Shown: in pieces, positions 16,505 to 25,059 of the stretch
Layout: each line of letters begins with the position of its first letter
Numbering within the stretch: the first letter of the stretch is position 1
DNA from: Nocardia sp. BMG111209
GTDB taxonomy: Bacteria; Actinomycetota; Actinomycetes; Mycobacteriales; Mycobacteriaceae
DNA: 64,000 nucleotides
Reading direction: 5' to 3'
Assembly: GCF_000381925.1 (NCBI RefSeq)
Contig: NZ_KB907307.1
Location: 1,612,001 to 1,676,000 of the forward strand
Notes under the pieces: generated by a model
Databases searched by the model: none
What the model was told of the DNA's origin: nothing
Seen by the model: only the letters and a program-made list of their open reading frames with translations
Position numbers and translations under genes: made by a program

Positions 16505-16530
16505 GTCCGATGGTCGGACCAGTCGGACCA
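16505..16530 (+). promoter_or_regulatory. FadR-type GntR operator
   Basis: TGGTCGGACCA (16511-16521) fits the FadR-subfamily consensus TnGTnnnACnA. It is embedded in a perfect GTCCGA-TGG-TCGGAC dyad (16505-16519), and GTCGGACCA is repeated in direct tandem (16513-16521, 16522-16530). It sits 12-37 bp before the GntR start, after a TACGAT -10-like box (16493-16498). Confidence 0.65.
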
Positions 16531-16541
16531 ATGGAGAAGCG

Positions 16542-17249
16542 ATGCACCCGGATTCACCCGCACCCCCGCCGCGGCGGACCACCTCGGTCGGCGCGGAGAT
16601 CGTCGCGCACCTCGAGCGGCTGATCTCCGGTGGCGGGCTCGCCCCCGGCGCGCGCCTGCCCTCGGAGCGGGAATTGGCTCTGACGCTGGGTGTTTCGCGT
16701 ACCTCGGTGCGCGAGGCCATGCACGAGCTCGAGGTGAAGAACCTGGTGGTGCGGCGGCCGGGCCGGGGCACGGTGGTGGCCGAACCGGGTGCGCGGGCCG
16801 GTGATCTGTACGACCGGGTCTCGGCGGCCGAGCGGACGTTGCGCGATGTGGCCGAGTTGCGCGAGACGATCGAACCGAAATTCGCCGAACTCGCCGCGTC
16901 CCGGATCACCGACGCCACCCTGCTGGCCCTGGAGACGGTCCTGGCGAAGACCGGATCCCCACTGTCACAAGCCGATTCGATCGCATTGGATATCGAGTTC
17001 CACATGCTGATCGCGCAGGCCTCGCAGAACCGGCTGCTGATCGCTGTCGGTACGCTCGCGAGCGAGTGGACGACCTCCACCCGGGCGCTGTCCCATGCCG
17101 ATCCCCGGGCCCGGCAGCTGTCCCACGAGGGCCATCAGCGCATCTATCTCGCTGTCCGCGACCGTGATCCGGATGCGGCGCGGGTGGCGATGCTGCGGCA
17201 TCTGGCCGAGGTCGCGGACCTCACCCGCGAACATCACCCCTGCTTCTGA
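16542..17249 (+). CDS. FadR/GntR-family transcriptional regulator
   Basis: A 235-residue regulator. The N-terminal GntR winged helix contains APGARLPSERELALTLGVSR and TSVREAMHELEVKNLV; the C-terminal FCD domain has the metal-binding pattern IEFHMLIAQAS and HEGHQRIYLAV. ATG at 16542 has GGAG 6 nt upstream. It leads the importer/amidohydrolase genes (next gene 49 nt on) and has an autoregulatory FadR-type operator. Its ligand is probably the imported compound or a carboxylate product of it. Confidence 0.9.
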   Translation: MHPDSPAPPPRRTTSVGAEIVAHLERLISGGGLAPGARLPSERELALTLGVSRTSVREAMHELEVKNLVVRRPGRGTVVAEPGARAGDLYDRVSAAERTLRDVAELRETIEPKFAELAASRITDATLLALETVLAKTGSPLSQADSIALDIEFHMLIAQASQNRLLIAVGTLASEWTTSTRALSHADPRARQLSHEGHQRIYLAVRDRDPDAARVAMLRHLAEVADLTREHHPCF

Positions 17250-17298
17250 GCGACGACGCTCGGCACCGTTCACCATCCCTTTCAGAGAAGGCTCGACC

Positions 17299-18348
17299 AT
17301 GCATTCTTCAGGTTCCCGCCGGCGGCTGATACGCGCCGCGATCGCGGTCGTCACGGCGGTCGTGGCATTGTCGGCGACGGCATGCAGTGACAATTCCTCG
17401 AATTCGGCCTCGAATTCCGGGAAAATGACCGTGGTACTCCCCTGGTACGCGGATCCGGAGGGCGGCGGATACTTCGCCGCGCAGGCCGAGGGCCTGTACC
17501 GCAACGCCGGTCTGGACGTCACGTTGCAGCCGGGCGGGCCGCAGGTGTCGGCGACCCAGCTGGTGGCCGCGGGGCGAGCCCAGATCGGGCACACCGACGC
17601 CGCGGGCATCGTCCAGGCGCAGCAGCAGGGCATTCCGATCATCGCGGTGGCGGCGCTGTACCAGGACAATCCGGTCGGCATCCTGTCGCACAGCGATCAG
17701 AACATCACCACCTTCGACCAGATGAAGGGCCGGACGCTGGTCAGCCAGGCCGGCGCGCTGTACCCGGTGTGGCTGGACAAGCAGCTCGGCGTCCCGATGC
17801 AGACGATGCAGTATCAGGGTTCGATCGCGAATTTCCTGAAGGATCCGAAACTGCTGCAACAGGGCTGGCCCACCAACGAGGTGCGGCAGGCCGAGCAGTC
17901 CGGCGTGCCGGTGAATTTCACGCCGTATTCGACCTCGGGTTTCAATCCCTATAACGACGTGTTGTTCACCTCGAAGAGTTATTTCGATGCGCACAAGGAC
18001 GAACTGCGGAAGTTCCTGCAGGCCAGCCTTTCCGGCTGGCACGACTATCTCGGTGACGTCGCGGTGGCCACCGATGCCAACAAGGCGATCCTCGCCGCGA
18101 ACAGCGAGCAGACCGCCGCGTCGGTCTGGTACGCGTGGGACAAGCAGCGGCCGTACGTGATCGCCGGTGACGGCGCGAAGCAACTCGGCGCGATGACCGA
18201 GCAGCGCTGGACCACGCTGATCGATCAGTTGCAGAAGCTCGGTCAGCTCACCGGCAAGGCCCCGGCCACGGCGGATCTGTACGACGCGAGCCTGCTGCCG
18301 ACCGTGGCGGCGCCGGCGCTGCCGGCCGCGCCGACCGGATCGTACTGA
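17299..18348 (+). CDS. ABC importer substrate-binding lipoprotein (NMT1/SsuA type)
   Basis: A 349-residue lipoprotein: basic N-terminus, hydrophobic stretch and lipobox LSATAC with Cys29. The mature domain opens with VVLPWYADPEGGGYFAAQAE, characteristic of NMT1/THI5-like and SsuA-like periplasmic binding proteins for pyrimidine precursors, sulfonates and similar small molecules; QAGALYPVWLDKQLGV is the second-lobe entrance. Same operon as ATPase and permease (6 nt to the next gene). The substrate is not readable from sequence. Confidence 0.9.
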   Translation: MHSSGSRRRLIRAAIAVVTAVVALSATACSDNSSNSASNSGKMTVVLPWYADPEGGGYFAAQAEGLYRNAGLDVTLQPGGPQVSATQLVAAGRAQIGHTDAAGIVQAQQQGIPIIAVAALYQDNPVGILSHSDQNITTFDQMKGRTLVSQAGALYPVWLDKQLGVPMQTMQYQGSIANFLKDPKLLQQGWPTNEVRQAEQSGVPVNFTPYSTSGFNPYNDVLFTSKSYFDAHKDELRKFLQASLSGWHDYLGDVAVATDANKAILAANSEQTAASVWYAWDKQRPYVIAGDGAKQLGAMTEQRWTTLIDQLQKLGQLTGKAPATADLYDASLLPTVAAPALPAAPTGSY

Positions 18349-18354
18349 GCCGTC

Positions 18355-19119
18355 ATGACGCGCACATCGGAGCAGCCGCGCACCGCGACCCTGGTGCGGT
18401 TCGCGGGCGCGGACAAGGTGTACGGCAACGGTTTCCGGGCCCTGGCGCCGATCGATCTGGAGGTGGCCCGTGGCGAGATCACCGTGCTGGTGGGGCCGTC
18501 GGGCTGCGGGAAGACCACGCTGCTGCGGATGGCGGCGGGCCTGACGGAGCCGACGTCGGGGACCATGACCCGCGACACCGACCGGCTGTCCTACGTGTTC
18601 CAGGACCCCACCCTGCTGGCCTGGCGCACCGTGCAGGCGAATGTGGAACTGGTCGCGAAACTGCAGCACGTCCCGCGCGCCGAACGGCGGGCGCGGGCGG
18701 CGGCGGCGATCCGGATGGTCGGGCTCGACGACTTCCGGGGCGCGTATCCGCGGGAACTGTCCGGCGGCATGAAAATGCGTGCGTCGCTGGCGCGTTCGGT
18801 AACCAGCGAACCGGAGCTGCTGCTCATGGACGAGCCGTTCGCGGCACTGGACGAGTTCACCCGGGAGAAGATGGGCGCCGAACTGCTGCGATTGTGGCGC
18901 GACAAGCGGTTCAGCGTCCTGTTCATCACGCACTCCATCTACGAGGCCTGCACGCTGGGGCATCGGATCGCCATCATGGACACCGGGCCGGGTCATATCG
19001 TCGAGGTGATCGACTCGCCCGGTCCGCCGTCGGCCGATCCGGCGGTGGTGCGCGACGAAGCCGCGTTGCGCGCGTTGCAGCAGCAGATCTCGGTCACGCT
19101 CGGGAGTTTCCGCGAATGA
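18355..19119 (+). CDS. ABC importer ATPase (SsuB/TauB-like)
   Basis: A 254-residue ATP-binding subunit. Walker A VGPSGCGKTTLLRM, Q-loop SYVFQDPTLLAW, signature LSGGMKMRASLA, Walker B LLLMDEPFAALDE, switch His LFITHSIYEAC. This is the nitrate/sulfonate/pyrimidine importer class. The stop overlaps the permease ATG (ATGA at 19116-19119). Energises uptake of the ligand bound by the preceding lipoprotein. Confidence 0.93.
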   Translation: MTRTSEQPRTATLVRFAGADKVYGNGFRALAPIDLEVARGEITVLVGPSGCGKTTLLRMAAGLTEPTSGTMTRDTDRLSYVFQDPTLLAWRTVQANVELVAKLQHVPRAERRARAAAAIRMVGLDDFRGAYPRELSGGMKMRASLARSVTSEPELLLMDEPFAALDEFTREKMGAELLRLWRDKRFSVLFITHSIYEACTLGHRIAIMDTGPGHIVEVIDSPGPPSADPAVVRDEAALRALQQQISVTLGSFRE

Positions 19120-19970
19120 CGGTCATCGACAACATCTTCCACGCGGTCGCGGGTTCCGCGCCGCGGGGCCGGGCCGGTGTCCCGCGCACCGGCCGGGTCC
19201 GGCGGCTGCTGCCGCCGCTGGGCGCGTTCGTGCTCGGAATCGCGCTGTGGCAGTTGATCATCGGGGTGTTCGACATCCCGCCCTACATGTTGCCGTCGCC
19301 GCGGACGCTGCTGGACACCCTGTGGGACGAACGCCGCTCGATCTGGCAGCCCACCTGGGTGACGGTGCGGGAGTCCTATCTGGCGTTCCTGCTGGCCACC
19401 GTCGCGGGTGTGGCGGTGGCGCTGGTGATGGCGCGCTGGCGGCTCACCGAGCGCGGTTTCTATCCGTATCTCATTGTGTTGCAGACGATTCCGATCGTCG
19501 CGATCGCGCCGCTGTTCGTGGTGTGGATCGGCGCCGGGCAGACCACCAACATGCTGGTGGGTGCGATGATCGCGCTGTTCCCGGTGGCGGCGAACACCCT
19601 GCACGGGCTGAAGTCGATCGACCGGAATCTGGTGCAGCTGTATGCGATGGCGGGGGCGCCGCCGCGGGTGACGCTGTTCTCGCTGCGGCTGCCCGGCGCC
19701 TCGCCGTCGATCCTGACCGGGATGCGGATCGCGGCGGGGTCGTCGGTGATCGGCGCGATCGTCGGCGAATTCGTCGCCGGTGTCGGCGGCGGTCAGGGCG
19801 GGCTGGGGTACATCATCACGCAGAGCGCGGTGCAGTTGCGCACCCCGCAGCTGTTCGTGGCGGTGGTGATGGCCAGTGTCGTATCGCTGGTGCTGTTCGC
19901 GGTGGTGGTCCTGCTGGAGCGGCTGCTGCTGTCGCGGTGGCACGAATCGGCGCTGGCCGACGAGGAATAG
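19116..19970 (+). CDS. ABC importer permease (SsuC/TauC-like)
   Basis: A 284-residue inner-membrane subunit with about six helices (LLPPLGAFVLGIALWQLII, AFLLATVAGVAVALVMA, VLQTIPIVAIAPLFVVWIG, MLVGAMIALFPVAA, VGEFVAGVGGGQGGLGYII, VAVVMASVVSLVLFAVVV). The EAA cytoplasmic loop is YAMAGAPPRVTLFSLRLPGA, which contacts the ATPase. Coupled to the ATPase by overlapping codons; 13 nt before the creatininase gene. Confidence 0.93.
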   Translation: MTVIDNIFHAVAGSAPRGRAGVPRTGRVRRLLPPLGAFVLGIALWQLIIGVFDIPPYMLPSPRTLLDTLWDERRSIWQPTWVTVRESYLAFLLATVAGVAVALVMARWRLTERGFYPYLIVLQTIPIVAIAPLFVVWIGAGQTTNMLVGAMIALFPVAANTLHGLKSIDRNLVQLYAMAGAPPRVTLFSLRLPGASPSILTGMRIAAGSSVIGAIVGEFVAGVGGGQGGLGYIITQSAVQLRTPQLFVAVVMASVVSLVLFAVVVLLERLLLSRWHESALADEE

Positions 19971-19983
19971 GAAGGAGTCCCGC

Positions 19984-20781
19984 ATGGCGCGGATATTTCG
20001 GCTGGCGCATCTCACCACGACGGAGGTGGCGGCGATCGGCAAACAGGATGCGGTGGTCGTGCAGCCGATCGGCGCGGTGGAGCAGCACGGGCCGCATCTG
20101 CCGCTGATCACCGATGCGCTGCACGCGGAGGCGATCGCTTGTGCCGCAGTCGAATCGCTGCCGGACGACGCGAACGTCTGGGTGCTGCCGACGCTGCACT
20201 ACGGGAAGTCGACCGAGCACCTGGGCCGGGCGGGCACGATCGCGATGTCGGCGGCGACGCTGATGGCGGTGTGCATCGATCTCGGTGATTCGCTGGCGGC
20301 CAGCGGTTTTCGCAAGCTGGTGTTCGTCAACGGGCACGGCGGGCAGCCGGGGTTGCTGGAGGTGGTGGCGCGCGACATCCGGTACCGGACCGGGATGGAG
20401 GTGTTCCCGGTGATGCCGATGCGGTTCCCGCCGCCGCCGGAGGTGGATCCGGCGGCCGACGGTTTCGACATCCACGGTGGTTTCGGTGAGACCTCGGTGA
20501 TGCTGGCGATCGCACCGGAACTGGTGCATCAGGAGCGTGGTTTTCCCGACGGGCAGCAGGCCGCGGCGGCCTTCGCGGGCTACCGGCACCTGACGCTGGA
20601 GGGGGTGCTGCCGACCGCGTGGCTCACCGACGACATCTCCCGGTCGGGCACCGTCGGCGATCCGACCGCGGCCAGCGCCGAGATCGGCAGGCTGCTCCTG
20701 GATTCGGCGGCCGCGCAGCTGGCCGAGGCGCTGATCGAGGTGCGCGCCTTCGCCTTTCCCGCCCTCGGCGGTCCGCGGTGA
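19984..20781 (+). CDS. Creatininase-family amidohydrolase
   Basis: A 265-residue member of the creatininase/MftE/ArfB-like family of di-metal cyclic amide or formamide hydrolases. Metal-site motifs: IGAVEQHGPHLPLITDAL (Glu, His, Asp), VFVNGHGGQPGLL (His), and a late Glu in HGGFGETSVMLA. GGAGTCCCGC precedes ATG. It follows the importer and is coupled to the acetamidase gene, so it probably acts on the imported compound. Creatininine is only one possible substrate in this family. Confidence 0.9.
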   Translation: MARIFRLAHLTTTEVAAIGKQDAVVVQPIGAVEQHGPHLPLITDALHAEAIACAAVESLPDDANVWVLPTLHYGKSTEHLGRAGTIAMSAATLMAVCIDLGDSLAASGFRKLVFVNGHGGQPGLLEVVARDIRYRTGMEVFPVMPMRFPPPPEVDPAADGFDIHGGFGETSVMLAIAPELVHQERGFPDGQQAAAAFAGYRHLTLEGVLPTAWLTDDISRSGTVGDPTAASAEIGRLLLDSAAAQLAEALIEVRAFAFPALGGPR

Positions 20782-21833
20782 GCCGGGCCGGCAGCGTGCT
20801 GGGCGCGCATCATCTGGCCTCGACACCGGGCACGGTGTACTGGGGTGAGCTGCCGTGTGCGGCGGACACCGCGGTGGCCCGGATCGCGGCGGGCGAGACG
20901 ATCACCGTGGACACCGTGAGTCACGAGGGCATCCTGCCCGATCAGGGGCGTGACCCCCGGGAGTTCTTCGCGCGCTTCGGAGTTCCGGCCGATGCGGTGC
21001 TCGCCGACGCGGTGGAGATCGCCGCGGCGCTGCCGCGGTCGGCGGCGGCCGGGCCGCACGTGGTGACCGGGCCGATCGCGGTGCGCGGCGCGGCGGCCGG
21101 GGATCTGCTCGCGGTCACGGTCGTGGATCTCACCCGGCGCGCCGATTACGGGATCGTGTCGTCGCGCCACGGCCGGGGCGCGCTGCCCGACAGTTTCCCG
21201 GCCGGGCCGGTGCACAGCGTGTTCTGCCGGGCGGCCGGCGATACGGCGACGATGCCGTTGCGGCAGGACGAGTCGGCGTATCGGGATGCCGGGCGGGCCA
21301 TCCGGTTTCCGTTGCGGCCGTTCCTGGGCATCATCGGCGTCGCGACATCCGGTGCGGTGCGGGCGAATTCGATTCCGCCCGGACCGCACGGCGGGAATCT
21401 GGACATCACCTGCCTGACCGCCGGTTCGACCCTGTATCTGCCGGTGCAGGTCGACGAGGCGCTGCTGTACGTGGGTGATCCGCATTACGCGCAGGGTGAC
21501 GGGGAGGTGGCGCTGACCGCATTCGAGGCGCCGCTGCGCGCGACGCTGCGGGTGGAGGTGGTGCCCGGTGCGGCCCGGGTCGCCGGGGGCCGGCCCTATG
21601 CGGAGACCCGGGACCTGCTGATCGCCATCGGCCTGGACGCGGATCTCGACGAGGCCTGCCGGGAGAGCGTGCGCGCCGCGCTCGACCTGCTCGCCCACCG
21701 CTACGACGTCCCGGCCGAGCTGGGGTACGCGTATCTCAGCGCGGCCGCGGACGTGCGGATCTCGCAGGTGGTGGACCGGGTGAAGGGCTGTCATACGGTG
21801 ATCCGGAAGGCGGATTTCCGGGATTGGGGCTGA
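20778..21833 (+). CDS. Acetamidase/formamidase-family protein
   Basis: A 351-residue enzyme of the FmdA/AmdA fold. Family elements: GETITVDTVSHEGILPD, a central VATSGAVRANSIPPGPHGGN followed by LDITCLTAGSTLYLP, and LYVGDPHYAQGDGEVALTA. The GTG start overlaps the creatininase stop (GTGA at 20778-20781), so the two are made together. It would release ammonia or formate from a short amide, completing degradation of whatever the ABC system imports. Confidence 0.92.
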   Translation: MSRAGSVLGAHHLASTPGTVYWGELPCAADTAVARIAAGETITVDTVSHEGILPDQGRDPREFFARFGVPADAVLADAVEIAAALPRSAAAGPHVVTGPIAVRGAAAGDLLAVTVVDLTRRADYGIVSSRHGRGALPDSFPAGPVHSVFCRAAGDTATMPLRQDESAYRDAGRAIRFPLRPFLGIIGVATSGAVRANSIPPGPHGGNLDITCLTAGSTLYLPVQVDEALLYVGDPHYAQGDGEVALTAFEAPLRATLRVEVVPGAARVAGGRPYAETRDLLIAIGLDADLDEACRESVRAALDLLAHRYDVPAELGYAYLSAAADVRISQVVDRVKGCHTVIRKADFRDWG

Positions 21834-21839
21834 ACCGGG

Positions 21840-22604
21840 TCACCAGGTCTGGTCGCCGGCGCGGACCAGCATCTCGTTGACCGCGACCCGCCGGGGCCGG
21901 CCGACCATGTAGGCGACCGCCTCGGCGATATCCGCCGGTTCGAGTCGTTCGATGGCGCCGACCTGGGCCTCCACGCTCTCGCGGAGTTCGGCGCGGGTGT
22001 GCGAGGCCAGGTCGGTGGCGACGGCGCCGGGTTCGACGACGCCGACGCGGACCCGCTGCGGTTGCAGTTCCTGGCGCAGCGCCTCGCTGAACGCGTTGAT
22101 GCCGAATTTGGTGAGGTTGTAGACGGCGTTGCCGGGGCGTACGACCCGGCCCGCGGTGGAGCTGACGACGACGACATCGGCGACGCGGCGCGGCTCGGCG
22201 GCGGCGGATTTCACCAGGTGCGGGATCGCGGCCTGCGTGATGTACAGGGCCCCTTTGAGATTCACGTCGATCATGCGTTCCCATTCGCCCTCGGGGGCGT
22301 CGGCGACCGGGCCGACGAGCATGGCGCCGGCGTTGTTGACGACGATGTCGAGCCGGCCGAAGGCGGCGATGGCGTGCTCGACCGCGCGGGTGGCCTGCGC
22401 GCGGTCGGTGATGTCGGCGGCGAAGGCCTCGGCGACGCCGCCGCTGTCGCGGATCTGGGCGGCGATCTCGTCCAGCGGGCCGCTGCGGCGGCCGACGAGG
22501 ACGACCGCCGCCCCCGCGGCCGCGAGTTCGCGCGCGACGGCCGCGCCGATGCCGGTGCCGGCGCCGGTGATCAGTGCCGCGGTTTCTGCCAGTACTGCCT
22601 GCAT
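21840..22604 (-). CDS. SDR-family NAD(P)-dependent oxidoreductase
   Basis: A 254-residue classical SDR: ALITGAGTGIGAAVARELA, VVNNAGAMLVG, VVVSSTAGRVV (Ser), YNLTK (Tyr/Lys). AGAGGACC precedes the ATG at 22604. Divergent from a TetR gene at 22707 across two copies of an AACGGA..TCCGTT dyad, so it is its probable target. Resembles clavaldehyde-dehydrogenase-like or serine-dehydrogenase-like (YdfG) SDRs; substrate open. Confidence 0.9.
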   Translation of the reverse strand: MQAVLAETAALITGAGTGIGAAVARELAAAGAAVVLVGRRSGPLDEIAAQIRDSGGVAEAFAADITDRAQATRAVEHAIAAFGRLDIVVNNAGAMLVGPVADAPEGEWERMIDVNLKGALYITQAAIPHLVKSAAAEPRRVADVVVVSSTAGRVVRPGNAVYNLTKFGINAFSEALRQELQPQRVRVGVVEPGAVATDLASHTRAELRESVEAQVGAIERLEPADIAEAVAYMVGRPRRVAVNEMLVRAGDQTW

Positions 22605-22653
22605 ATCGGTCCTCTGTTCGATGGAGTGCCCGGATCGGGGCCCGTCGCCATAT

Positions 22654-22696
22654 TAACGGACCTTCGTTCCGTTATCAACGGACCGGCGTTCTGTTA
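22654..22696. promoter_or_regulatory. Tandem TetR operator
   Basis: TAACGGA-N7-TCCGTTA (22654-22674, perfect arms) followed by a second copy CAACGGA-N7-TCTGTTA (22676-22696, imperfect). The second copy abuts TAAAGT (22694-22699), the -10 box of the tetR gene, so both promoters are covered. Confidence 0.7.
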
Positions 22697-22706
22697 AAGT
22701 GGCGGG

Positions 22707-23411
22707 GTGTCGGAAACGGTGTCCTTCCAGCGCGCACGCCGTCCGGAACAGGTCGAGGCCCGGCGCGCGGCGATCCTGGCCGCGGCGCGCGCGGCGCTGC
22801 CGGGCCGCTCGGTGCGCGCGGTCACGCTGCGCGATCTCGCCGAGGGTGCGGGGGTCGCCAAATCCCATGTGCTGCGCTATTTCGACAGCCGGGAGGCGGT
22901 CCTGCTGGAACTGCTGATCGAGGACTGGGCGGGCTGGCTGGACGAGGTCGCGGCGCGGATCGAGGCGGGCGGCGGCGCGGATCGCGCGCGATGGCTGGCC
23001 GGCCTGCTGGCCGCGACGCTGACCGCGCGGCCGGTGCTCTGCGACCTGTTCGCCGCCATGTCCGGTGAGCTGGAGGCCAATGTCTCGCTGGACACCGCGC
23101 GTGCGTTCAAGCGGCGCGCCTACGGTTACAACACCCGGCTCGCCGAACTGCTCGGCGTCGCCGCGCCGCTGCCGGAGGCCGCCGGTATCGCCGTGGCGCG
23201 GGCGCTGGTCGCCACGGTGGCCGGGCTGTGGCCCTTCGCCAATCCCAACGAGATCGTGGCGACGGCCAGCGCGGAGCTGGGCAATCGGCTCGGCCCGGAC
23301 CGGTTCGAGCGCGAGCTGCGCGAGATCGTCACGGCGCTGGTGATCGGTTTCGGCGCGCACGGGCCCGGCGCTCCGGTCAGCCCGCCCGGTGATGCGCGAG
23401 CAGACGGGTGA
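22707..23411 (+). CDS. TetR-family transcriptional regulator
   Basis: A 234-residue TetR protein: RRPEQVEARRAAILAAARAA, recognition region TLRDLAEGAGVAKSHVLRYF with DSREAVL. Leaderless start is likely, since TAAAGT lies 7 nt before the GTG and no ribosome site is present. Its 3' end overlaps the convergent MarR gene by 35 bp. Probable repressor of the divergent SDR. Confidence 0.9.
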   Translation: MSETVSFQRARRPEQVEARRAAILAAARAALPGRSVRAVTLRDLAEGAGVAKSHVLRYFDSREAVLLELLIEDWAGWLDEVAARIEAGGGADRARWLAGLLAATLTARPVLCDLFAAMSGELEANVSLDTARAFKRRAYGYNTRLAELLGVAAPLPEAAGIAVARALVATVAGLWPFANPNEIVATASAELGNRLGPDRFERELREIVTALVIGFGAHGPGAPVSPPGDARADG

Positions 23412-23832
23412 GCAGGCCGATCAGGACCTCGCGGTCGCCGGTGGCCAGCGGTGCGAGCATCTCGTCCTGAACCCGGTCCAGCTTGCGCTCGATGCGCTGG
23501 AGTTGCCGGCCGCCGAGTTCGGTCAGGGAGACGATGTTGCGGCGGCGATCGGCCGGATCCGGGGTGCGGTCGACGAAACCCGGTTCGGCCAGTTCGTTGA
23601 CGGCCGCGACGACGTCGCTGCGATCCATGTTGCAGTGCCGGCCGAGGTCGGCCTGACTGGCGGGCCCGAATTCCTGCAGCGCGGCCAGGATTCGATAGTG
23701 GTATCCGCGGGCGCCGAGCGCGCCGAAGGCCTCGGTCGACAGCCGATGGGCGTGTACGGCCAGCTGGGTGAGCAGCCAGGTCGGCTTCACGGTCAGGCGC
23801 GCGGGAATCTTCTCCACCCGCTCACCATACAT
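23377..23832 (-). CDS. MarR-family transcriptional regulator
   Basis: A 151-residue MarR protein: winged helix with ASQADLGRHCNMDRSDVVAA, then NELAEPGFVDRTPDPADRRR (DPxDRR wing). Divergent from a SnoaL-like gene with three near-identical 15-bp operators between them. The start ATG at 23832 lies next to the first operator; a GTG five codons in is an alternative. Expected to repress both directions. Confidence 0.88.
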   Translation of the reverse strand: MYGERVEKIPARLTVKPTWLLTQLAVHAHRLSTEAFGALGARGYHYRILAALQEFGPASQADLGRHCNMDRSDVVAAVNELAEPGFVDRTPDPADRRRNIVSLTELGGRQLQRIERKLDRVQDEMLAPLATGDREVLIGLLTRLLAHHRAG

Positions 23833-23833
23833 A

Positions 23834-23891
23834 GTTGGCAGCGCCAACGAGTTGACATATGGTTGGTAGCGCCAACATTGGTAACGCCAAC
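23834..23891. promoter_or_regulatory. Triple MarR operator array
   Basis: Three 15-bp palindromes: GTTGGCAGCGCCAAC (23834-23848), GTTGGTAGCGCCAAC (23862-23876), ATTGGTAACGCCAAC (23877-23891). The first pair is 28 bp apart centre to centre, the last two abut (15 bp). TTGACA at 23852-23857 between copies one and two is a likely -35 for the rightward gene. Confidence 0.8.
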
Positions 23892-23904
23892 GAAAGAGGA
23901 CGAT

Positions 23905-24318
23905 ATGTCCACCGACACCGCGATTTCCGACCGTCTCGACATCGCCGAGCTGTTCACCCGCCTCGACCGCCTGCTCGACGAGCGCCGCTGGGACGACATC
24001 GGCACCGTCTACGCCGAGGATGTGACGGTCCACTCGCCGCGCATCCAGGTGCACGGGCTGGACAAGGTCACCGAATTCATCCGGGGGACCGAGGTGGCCG
24101 AGGGCGAACACACCCGGCACACGACCGTCGCCGCGCTGGTGGAGGTGGCCGGGGATCGGGCCACCGCGTCGGCCGATTCGTTCGTGCAGTACTTCCGCGA
24201 CGGTGCGCCGCCGCATCAGGTGAGCAGTCTGCGGCTGGCGGTCACCACCGTCCGCACGCCGGCGGGCTGGCGTATCCACGAATCCCGGATCACGCTCGCC
24301 TGGACGCGCGAGGGCTGA
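23905..24318 (+). CDS. SnoaL-like (NTF2-fold) protein
   Basis: A 137-residue NTF2-like protein with the usual opening helix ISDRLDIAELFTRLDRLLDE, then RRWDDIGTVYAEDVTVHSP, and strands ending GWRIHESRITLAW. Such proteins act as small isomerases, cyclases or hydrolases. The His in HTRHTTVAALVEV could be in the pocket. AGAGGA precedes ATG. Controlled by the divergent MarR gene through three operators. Ends 1 bp from the convergent TetR gene. Confidence 0.85.
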   Translation: MSTDTAISDRLDIAELFTRLDRLLDERRWDDIGTVYAEDVTVHSPRIQVHGLDKVTEFIRGTEVAEGEHTRHTTVAALVEVAGDRATASADSFVQYFRDGAPPHQVSSLRLAVTTVRTPAGWRIHESRITLAWTREG

Positions 24319-24936
24319 TCAGCCTCCGGCGGGGTCGTGGCCCGGCGCCGCGATCCCGCCGAACAGGTTGTCCAGCAAGCGATCCGCGAAGTCGGTGGTC
24401 AACGGCTGGGCCGGCATCAGCAGGCGGTGGTAGCAGGCCCCCCACAGCTGGTCGACGATCGTCTCCGGATCGGTTCCGGCGCGGATCAGGCCCGCTCGCT
24501 GCGCGCGCGACAGGCGGTCGACGGCCAGTCGCCGCCGCGGCCGGACGTACCGGTCCGCCAGCGCCCCGGCCAGTTCCGGATCGCTCTGCGCGGCGCCGAT
24601 GATCTCCGCGATCGCCGTGCCGCGCTCGCGCAGCAGGCCCACGAAGGCGTGCAACTGAGCGGTCAGGTCGGCGCGGATGTCGCCGGTGTCGGGGAAGGCC
24701 AGGACCGGTTCGAGGGCGTCGAAATACGCCTCGAAGGCGAGGCTGCCGGGCGAGGGCCACCATTTGTAGAGCGTCATCTTGCTGACGCCGGCGCGGGTGG
24801 CGACCTTCTCGAAGGTGACGTGCCGGATGCCCTCCGCGAACAGCAGGTCCGCCGCGGCGGTGAGGGTCGCGCGGCGCACCTCTGCGGCGCGGCGGCGGCC
24901 GCGACCGGGTTCGAGCCGGGGGGTGCTCTCGTTCAT
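24319..24936 (-). CDS. TetR-family transcriptional regulator
   Basis: A 205-residue TetR protein: helix-turn-helix FEKVATRAGVSKMTLYKWWP (the KWW-type, seen in TetR proteins with TetR_C_11-like ligand domains). The start at 24936 is preferred over the ATG two codons earlier because GGAG is then 7 nt upstream. Divergent from an SDR at 25060; two dyads lie between. Confidence 0.88.
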   Translation of the reverse strand: MNESTPRLEPGRGRRRAAEVRRATLTAAADLLFAEGIRHVTFEKVATRAGVSKMTLYKWWPSPGSLAFEAYFDALEPVLAFPDTGDIRADLTAQLHAFVGLLRERGTAIAEIIGAAQSDPELAGALADRYVRPRRRLAVDRLSRAQRAGLIRAGTDPETIVDQLWGACYHRLLMPAQPLTTDFADRLLDNLFGGIAAPGHDPAGG

Positions 24937-24991
24937 GCGCATACTCCGTGACCGCTGCGGGCCCGTCGTCGTGGCGGGCGCCTCCCGAATC

Positions 24992-25036
24992 ATATAGACG
25001 AACCGTCCATATCGTATTAGTGTACGGATCGTACAC
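24992..25036. promoter_or_regulatory. Two operators between tetR and SDR
   Basis: ATAT-A-GACG-AAC-CGTC-C-ATAT (24992-25012, one mismatch pair) and GTGTACG-GAT-CGTACAC (25020-25036, perfect 7-bp arms). The two sequences differ, so they may bind different proteins or only one may be the TetR site. Confidence 0.65.
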
Positions 25037-25059
25037 ATATTCTCGGGACGGGAGAGATC

